A stretch of DNA of 47,055 bases from the NCBI GenBank assembly GCA_003136555.1, contig PLEW01000221.1:1-47055 (forward strand). The letters run 5' to 3'. The notes under the pieces are model-generated. The model had not been told where the DNA came from and ran no database searches. It saw only the letters and a program-made list of their open reading frames with translations. Below are positions 42,845-47,055 of the stretch, piece by piece (position 1 is the first letter of the stretch; each line of letters begins with the position of its first letter). A program made the translations under genes and the position numbers. Source of the stretch: Planctomycetota bacterium. GTDB taxonomy: Bacteria > Planctomycetota > UBA11346.

Positions 42845-43328
42845 GACGCCCTCGGTCCTGCCAGCCCTGATTCCCTCGCTGACGTCCTACGACCTGGTAC
42901 TGGCGGGCTACCGTCGAGACCGGATGGACGCCATGCGGACTGCGCTGGGGCCCTTGGGGGCTGCGGCCAGACTGCTCACCGTCTTCCCCGACATCCCGCA
43001 TACACCCCGAGACTCGTTGGAGTTCCTGGGCATTGCGCAGCTGCTCGATCACCCCGACCCGAAGCCACCCATCACAGCGCCACTGCTTCGGGAGATCGTG
43101 GACTTTGCCCGCCGGCGGCTGGCCGATGGCTGTGCGACCGAGGCGCTCACGGCGATGGGCATGCAGCACGTCGACCTGATCACGGCATACCGCATCGGAT
43201 AGTGTCCCATCGATACCCGAACTGCCCTCTCGCGCGATGCCCAGCGTGCCTTGAGTGGCCATCGCGTGGCCGACTGCCTCATCCTGCCGGCCTTTGAATC
43301 CGACGGCAATTCCTCCCGCTTGGAATAA
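42843..43328 (+). pseudogene. 3' remnant of an unrecognised gene with in-frame TAG
   Basis: Starting right at the transposase remnant, one plus frame runs for 119 codons (ALIPSLTSYDLVLAGYRRD, then LREIVDFARRRLADGCATEA and MGMQHVDLITAYRIG), meets TAG at 43200-43202 and continues in the same frame (RDAQRALSGHRVADCLILPA) to TAA at 43326-43328. Codon use is GC-ending and the composition is protein-like on both sides of the TAG, so this looks like a real gene whose 5' part was lost where the insertion sequence lies and which then took a nonsense mutation. I do not recognise the family. The antisense frame over the same bases is rich in Gly/Arg/Gln/His and is judged a shadow. Confidence 0.5.
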
Positions 43329-43349
43329 CCCGTATTCACTGGGATGGAC

Positions 43350-43450
43350 AAATACATTGCGCTGCTCCGACCCGCGCCGACTCTGGCGCTGGGCGCTGGG
43401 CGCGGGCACGGCATTGCCGTCGGCTCGGCTTGGAGCAGCGCAATGTATTT
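43350..43450. repeat. Long imperfect palindrome (32-bp arms)
   Basis: Bases 43350-43381 and 43419-43450 are reverse complements with 3 mismatches in 32. The outer 19 bp (43350-43368 against 43432-43450) are perfect. The 37-nt centre contains a short tandem repeat of GGGCGCTG type. The palindrome lies between the end of a plus-strand gene remnant (stop at 43326-43328) and the 3' part of a minus-strand gene. It could be a bidirectional terminator, a small mobile inverted-repeat element, or an inverted duplication scar. Confidence 0.8.
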
Positions 43451-43886
43451 CGAATGGGATGGCATAGCGCGACGCCACGGTGGGCCGGACGATGCGATCA
43501 ATCGCCACGATCATCGGCGTATAGGCCTGATCATGACGTGCCGTCAGGATGGTGCCTGGAAGAAGGTCGGCATGACTGATCCAGTGCGCGCCCAAGGCCC
43601 AGGCGGAATTGATGAGCCAATCCGCGATGCCATCGCCATTCTCGGCTTGCCGCTGCTTGAATTGAAGCGCACGGGAACGGGCCTCGAACGGACCAGGCTG
43701 GGCCCAATCGACGAGGATGACCGGAGTCGGATAGATCACCTGGGAGTAGGCGACATGGAAGCAGCGCATGGGCCGGTCGAAATGGAGCACCTTGCTCAGG
43801 AAGGGATTGAACTCCATCCGGGGCAACCCGGGGGATCGGAATGCGAACGCCTGATGCGGTGACGGGGTGGACTCGAAGATGCTCAT
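43451..43886 (-). CDS. Unrecognised protein, second gene of an ATGA-overlapping pair (3' end unclear)
   Basis: The frame starts at 43886 with ATG overlapping the TGA of the upstream gene (ATGA), which supports real translation by coupling. The first 145 residues are protein-like: LSKVLHFDRPMRCFHVAYSQ, TPVILVDWAQPGPFEARSRA and DWLINSAWALGAHWISHADL, with a hydrophilic tail. I do not recognise a family. No stop codon occurs before the long palindrome, and beyond it the frame stays open to 42807 but reads as a shadow of the plus-strand remnant. The original 3' end has therefore probably been lost or the true stop removed. No signal peptide is evident. The coordinates given cover only the part I trust. 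Confidence 0.5.
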
Positions 43887-44326
43887 GGTGGCGTTCCGTG
43901 GGGAGTGGCAGGGGGGATGTGGGGGAAAGTGTGGACGGCGGACGCCTTCGCGCGGGAGGGGCGCTGACGCGGACGGCGGACACCGGTGGCCTTCAGGGCT
44001 GCCGCCAGCCGCACGGAGGCGACCAGGAGGTTCGAGATGTCATCGGGAGTAGCCATCTCCGAGCGCACGGCGCTGCACCACCAGGTGGCCGCTGCGGTGA
44101 AGTCCTCAGCGGCCATCCGCCGCGGGTCCGAATAGGAGACCTCATCATACCCCGCACACACGTATCGCTTCAGGCGGTCCTGGATGCGGTCCAGTTCCTG
44201 TGCTGTGACGCGCTCGACGAGTGCAGGAGGAATAGCACGCCCCTGCAGGTTCCACCGACCACGCAGGACGTGGCGATTGCGGTCAGACCAGACTTCCACC
44301 CGGTTCCTATCTTTGCGAATATACAT
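43883..44326 (-). CDS. Unrecognised protein, first gene of the overlapping pair
   Basis: A 147-residue cytoplasmic protein with N-terminus MYIRKDRNRVEVWSDRNRHV. ATG 44326 is preferred over 44380 because the first 18 residues of the longer form look untranslated. The middle is helical (PPALVERVTAQELDRIQDRL, then YDEVSYSDPRRMAAEDFTAA) and contains WW in ATWWCSAV. The C-terminus is basic then Pro-rich, and the DNA there has several G runs on the plus strand. No family is recognised. Its stop overlaps the start of the next gene by four bases, so the two are an operon. Position in accessory DNA suggests an origin on a mobile element, which is inference. Confidence 0.5.
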   Translation of the reverse strand: MYIRKDRNRVEVWSDRNRHVLRGRWNLQGRAIPPALVERVTAQELDRIQDRLKRYVCAGYDEVSYSDPRRMAAEDFTAAATWWCSAVRSEMATPDDISNLLVASVRLAAALKATGVRRPRQRPSRAKASAVHTFPHIPPATPHGTPP

Positions 44327-44380
44327 GCACCCATCGTACCAGGAGAGCAGACGAGCACAGCGCAAGGAGGGCCGCGGCAC

Positions 44381-45742
44381 GGGGCCTATGCCGAAAATCC
44401 CCCAAACGCCTGACGCGGTGAGATCCTCACGAGGGACATATCCCCCTTATCCCTGTAACGTACTTTTAAGCCGTTACATGGCACGACGACGGGTGTCACT
44501 GCGAAAAAGCACGTCACAGGTCACCGCCACCGGACCACGATCGACCTCGCCCTGTTGTCCTCTTCCGGGAGAGGCACCATCGCCGGGTTGAATCCCATTG
44601 TGTGCGGCACGCACTGCGAGCGACAGCCCCAGCGGACGAACCACCGGCCCGTAGGGCATGAGGAGCGGAGCTCCGGCGGCCATCCTGCGCCCACGGACGG
44701 CGGTCATCACACCCGTCGAGGAAGCGATGGGTGCGGATCGGTCGAACGAGCGGAGTCGCGCGGATGCCATGATCGCCAGACGGACTAGAGGTGGGTGAAA
44801 ACAAGGGGAAACGGCCAAAAGCCAGGCCCTGTAAATCCTTGTCGGATCAGAACACCACGAGTCATGAAAGAGCCCACCTCCCAGGTCGCGCTCGATCAGC
44901 AATCGCCAGACGGACTCTTATGGCACAGCGGGAAAAAATCGGGAGAATAGCCCAATGGCAAGCGATGCCGGCAGAACGAATCGACGTAACCCCTTGATAA
45001 TGGCCCCCAGTTTGGTCGCGTCTCGTTCACGATCGCCATTCTTGTGTCTTAAAGAGATAAGGGGTGTGAAAACACGAAATTTACAAAAGACGGTAAAATC
45101 ACGGTTTTACGTGGGCGTAGCCCAAGCGGTGGAATGTGCAGGCGCATCGCACCGGAGTCCTCGTCCAGGCCCGTCATACCGTCAGCTCCGTCAGGAGCGT
45201 CACCGGAGGTTCGTAGAGCCGTCAACGCGGCGTGTCGTCGCCGGACCAGATCCGACGGATCGTCGACGCCTGTCAGCGCGGGAATCCCTGACCGTGATTG
45301 CCGCTCGAAGAGGAACGTCTGTGAGGGTGCCAGCGTCGCCACCGTGGGGGAGTTGTGTGCGTAAGTATCGCGTATGCATCCACTCCCCTGGCAAGTGTAT
45401 TTCACAAAAGTTACAGATACTACCGCGGCATCACCACAAGCCCAGTCGCGCAGCAGGGGCGTCGGTCAGGCCCGTGTGGCCATCAGCGCCAGCCCTGACA
45501 AGGGCGTAGTCCCAGGAACGTCGGTCCGGTTCAGCCGCGCAGAGGCGTCGGCCAGCCATCGCCGCTGGGTTCTCAGTCGGACCGCTGACCCCGGCACTGG
45601 TCCACCACCAAGTCTGGTCCTGGGGAACAGGATGATGCCCGGGACGGCCCACGGGGGGGTTCCCTGGCTCGAGCTCGGCCAGCAGGAACCCTCCCCGCTC
45701 TCCCCCGGTGGAATCCCTGCGGACCATCGGTAGTCTTCCACC
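44381..45742. other. 1.36-kb stretch without convincing genes
   Basis: No frame on either strand gives a protein-like translation longer than about 40 residues. Structures seen: TGTAACG-CGTTACA inverted repeat at about 44454-44478; a 15-bp exact direct repeat ATCGCCAGACGGACT at 44772-44786 and 44902-44916; an AT-rich patch at about 45045-45110 with a GTGT-GAAA-ACAC mini-hairpin (45064-45075) and GTAAAA-TCACGG-TTTTAC (45092-45109); and GC-rich mini-hairpins GCTCC-GTCA-GGAGC (45185-45198) and GATCC-GAC-GGATC (45249-45261). It could be non-coding RNA, an origin-like region, or decayed element DNA. Confidence 0.4.
44772..44916. repeat. Pair of exact 15-bp direct repeats
   Basis: ATCGCCAGACGGACT occurs at 44772-44786 and again at 44902-44916, 130 bp apart in the same direction. 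Bases beside the repeats differ. It may be a target duplication, a recombination site pair or a regulatory repeat. Confidence 0.6.
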
Positions 45743-45889
45743 ATGTCAACGGCTCGCCGACCCGTGAAACGCCCGCAAGCGGTCCTTCAGACGGTGGAGG
45801 TCCTGAGGCACGCCGCCGAGGTCGTCACCGCTGCGATCAGGAAGCACGGTACGCCGACGCCACCTCCCCGCCGTCGAGGGCGGCGCTAG
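45743..45889 (+). CDS. Possible small basic protein (48 residues)
   Basis: An ATG at 45743 opens a 48-codon frame to TAG at 45887-45889. The translation has an amphipathic helix-like centre (VLQTVEVLRHAAEVVTAAIR) flanked by basic ends (STARRPVKRPQ and TPPPRRRGRR). The composition looks more protein-like than the neighbouring frames, but no family is recognised and no good ribosome site precedes the ATG. A perfect 10-bp palindrome, CACACGTGTG, follows directly at 45890-45899. A small nucleic-acid-binding protein is possible. Confidence 0.3.
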   Translation: MSTARRPVKRPQAVLQTVEVLRHAAEVVTAAIRKHGTPTPPPRRRGRR

Positions 45890-45962
45890 CACACGTGTGA
45901 CAACCCCTGATGGCTAGCCCGGGCAGGCCACCCTCGTTGTTCGCCAGGGTGATCGCAGCCGA

Positions 45963-46496
45963 CTATGGCACTGACGGGCCAAGTCCACCTCCGGGCGGGC
46001 AATGAGCGGATTGGGACCGTGAAATCCAAGTCTTTGGTGCGTGCTCGATCTCCTGGTTGCGGCCCTCCAGACGCAGGATGATCCGGTACCGTTCCAAGGT
46101 CCGGATATTGGCCCGCCCGCCCCGCAGGAGCACGGCCTCGACCGAATCACTTCCGGTGGGGATGAATAACGTGCATTTATCCCGATAGGCAAGAAGGCTG
46201 AGAACGGTCGCAGTGAGATCATCCTCGCTGCGCTCTTCGTCAATCACATAGGCATGACGGTATTTATTCGCCAGGGCAACGCCGCCATCAGCCACCAGGT
46301 CGGCAATGGACGTGCGGATCGACTCATCGAGGTCAGCACCATACCGTTCGGTGAGGAAGCGGATATCCTCCAGATCGCGGGGCTTGATCCTCCCGCCCTG
46401 ATCGTCCATCGCCGCGAGCTTCTGAGCGGCAAGGGCGCTGATGGTATAGGTGCGATACCGATTGACTCTATACGCCAATGACGTATAAACGCTCAT
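45963..46496 (-). CDS. Nucleotidyltransferase-like C-terminal fragment
   Basis: The frame from ATG 46496 gives 177 residues. The segment TYTISALAAQKLAAMDDQGG, then RIKPRDLEDIRFLTERYG and a run of helices ending in DLTATVLSLLAYRD, resembles the C-terminal part of AbiEii/DUF6036-type nucleotidyltransferase-like proteins, where A-x-K-L-x-A and K-x-R-D-L-x-D-I are common. The catalytic N-terminal half (G-S/G-x-A-x-x-D-x-D) is missing; where it should be, the BrnT gene is read on the other strand. The two start codons share the CATG at 46494-46497. It is therefore probably a 5'-truncated gene, perhaps part of an older abortive-infection or toxin-antitoxin locus. The last 30 residues look degenerate. 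Confidence 0.4.
   Translation of the reverse strand: MSVYTSLAYRVNRYRTYTISALAAQKLAAMDDQGGRIKPRDLEDIRFLTERYGADLDESIRTSIADLVADGGVALANKYRHAYVIDEERSEDDLTATVLSLLAYRDKCTLFIPTGSDSVEAVLLRGGRANIRTLERYRIILRLEGRNQEIEHAPKTWISRSQSAHCPPGGGLGPSVP
46462..46489 (+). promoter_or_regulatory. Promoter-like -35/-10 directly before the brnT-type gene
   Basis: TTGACT at 46462-46467 and TATAAA at 46484-46489 are separated by 16 nt, a good sigma-70-type match. The -10 ends 5 bp before the ATG at 46495, so transcription from it would begin at about the start codon and give a leaderless mRNA. An inverted pair GTATAG/CTATAC (about 46444-46472) overlaps the -35 region and may be an operator for the antitoxin. Confidence 0.5.
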
Positions 46497-46779
46497 GCGG
46501 TTCGAGTGGGATTCCGGCAAGGAGGAGGCCAACCTCAGGAGACATGGCATCGATTTCACCACGGCGGCCAAAGTATTCTATGACCCAGACGAGATCACTG
46601 AATATGATGACGACCATAGCCAAGGCGTCGAGGATCGATGGACGACAATCTGACTTGTGGACGGCCTGCTGCTCCTTGTGCGAGTAACCTGGACTGAACG
46701 TGATGGCGATGACATCATCCGCATCATAAGCGCTCGCTTGGCTGGCCCCAAGGATCGGGCGCTCTACCACGATGGGTGA
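46495..46779 (+). pseudogene. brnT: BrnT-family toxin gene (DUF497) with in-frame TGA
   Basis: The translation fits the BrnT ribonuclease toxin family (DUF497, RelE-like fold, about 90 residues): MRFEWDSGKEEANLRRHGID, then FTTAAKVFYDPDEITEYDDD and a C-terminal IIRIISARLAGPKDRALYHD. Codon 53 (46651-46653) is TGA in the position where relatives have Gly (R-W-x-T-I-G-L-x-D-G). The frame is otherwise intact to TGA at 46777-46779, total 94 codons. A single GGA to TGA change would explain it. As it stands the toxin is cut to 52 residues and should be inactive unless the stop is read through. The next gene starts 3 bp downstream, as in brnTA-like operons. Confidence 0.82.
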
Positions 46780-46782
46780 GAC

Positions 46783-47055
46783 ATGAGCATGATCACGAAA
46801 ACTGCGGACGAAATTCGCGCCCACCGACCCGATCCGGCGATGCTCGCTCGTCTCCGTGCCAAGCGCGATCAGAACAGCGCCCCAGATCCTGATGGGGCAA
46901 TCGGCGAGCCCGTTTTCAGAATCAGGGGAGCGGTACGCCAAAGGATGATCCAGGGCACGTACCAAAAAGGCGATATGGCTGCATTTCGAGCGGCATTCCT
47001 GGGAGTGAGCCAGGCCCGTTTCGCAATCGCCTTGGGCATCAGTGTCGATACCTTG
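46783..47055 (+). CDS. Helix-turn-helix antitoxin, partial at window end
   Basis: The ATG at 46783 lies 3 bp after the brnT-type stop. 91 codons are present before the window ends, with no stop. The N-terminus (MITKTADEIRAHRPDPAMLA) is polar; the last 25 residues, FLGVSQARFAIALGISVDTL, are the first part of an XRE-type helix-turn-helix, normally continued by a N/W-E-x-G/Q-R segment. This fits the HTH-type antitoxins (HigA/YiaG-like) that accompany some BrnT or RelE-like toxins in place of the classic BrnA ribbon-helix-helix protein. It would neutralise the toxin and repress the shared promoter. If the toxin is dead, the antitoxin may survive as a regulator. Confidence 0.72.
   Translation, partial: MSMITKTADEIRAHRPDPAMLARLRAKRDQNSAPDPDGAIGEPVFRIRGAVRQRMIQGTYQKGDMAAFRAAFLGVSQARFAIALGISVDTL

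Noticed and set aside
42807-43340. Continuation of the minus-strand frame of the second overlapping gene past the palindrome
   Set aside because: From here the residues are Gly/Gln/Arg/His-rich, while the opposite plus frame is protein-like with GC-ending codons, so this part is a shadow.
43895-43925. G-quadruplex-like G runs
   Set aside because: Only three separated G runs are close enough, and they lie in codons for a Pro-rich tail on the other strand, which explains the G content.
45112-45200. tRNA-like start GTGGGCGTAGCCCAAGCGGTGG
   Set aside because: No matching 3' acceptor arm, no proper anticodon stem and no T-loop at the right distance; it cannot fold as a tRNA.
1-47055. CRISPR arrays, rRNA genes and phage structural genes
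   Set aside because: No regularly spaced repeats, no rRNA-like stretches and no capsid, tail or terminase motifs were seen on either strand.

Overview
The window reads as a GC-rich bacterial chromosome segment (roughly 60-65 % GC by eye). It is most likely from the PVC superphylum and probably from a planctomycete. The evidence is the mix of families: a DUF1552 Tat-exported protein, an FG-GAP/ASPIC-UnbV protein, a DUF4965-type glutaminase-like enzyme, a kinase-ATPase-TPR regulator, and two secreted proteins (37184-38863 and 40464-41636) whose sequence patterns I associate with Planctomycetota. This assignment is inference; no rRNA or other phylogenetic marker is present.

Layout. 0.5-10.8 kb: mostly single exported proteins (tannase/feruloyl-esterase family, FG-GAP protein, DUF1552 protein, a peptidase-like protein without its metal motif, a lipoprotein), a YggU-like protein and a DUF4003-like protein. 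11.0-12.3 kb: the co-chaperone pair cbpA-cbpM. 12.4-15.7 kb (minus): a compact four-gene operon with a sugar epimerase, a FucU-type mutarotase, an aldo/keto reductase and a zinc alcohol dehydrogenase, which fits oxidative catabolism of L-fucose or a related sugar. 16.0-17.0 kb: an SppA-type lipoprotein peptidase. 17.1-28.3 kb: six mostly secreted proteins (sialidase fold, glutaminase/DUF4965, acetyl-esterase-like hydrolase, SGNH hydrolase, an unrecognised 556-residue protein, a parallel beta-helix protein) that look like a polysaccharide-degradation set without SusC/D or transporters.

28.4-30.8 kb: an AbrB-type membrane protein and an isochorismatase-like hydrolase, divergent from a TetR regulator that is broken by one in-frame TAG; a perfect 12-bp palindrome lies between them. 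30.9-32.9 kb (minus): an outer-membrane porin followed by two small monohaem cytochromes c. 33.4-37.2 kb: a 1262-residue Ser/Thr kinase, AAA-type ATPase and repeat protein. 37.2-41.6 kb: three secreted proteins of unknown function.

42.0-47.1 kb is accessory DNA: a decayed IS4-family transposase, a gene remnant with an in-frame TAG, a 101-bp imperfect palindrome, an ATGA-overlapping pair of unrecognised genes, a 1.36-kb stretch without convincing genes, a nucleotidyltransferase-like fragment, and a BrnT-type toxin gene carrying an in-frame TGA followed by a helix-turn-helix antitoxin cut by the window end. No rRNA, tRNA or CRISPR array was found.
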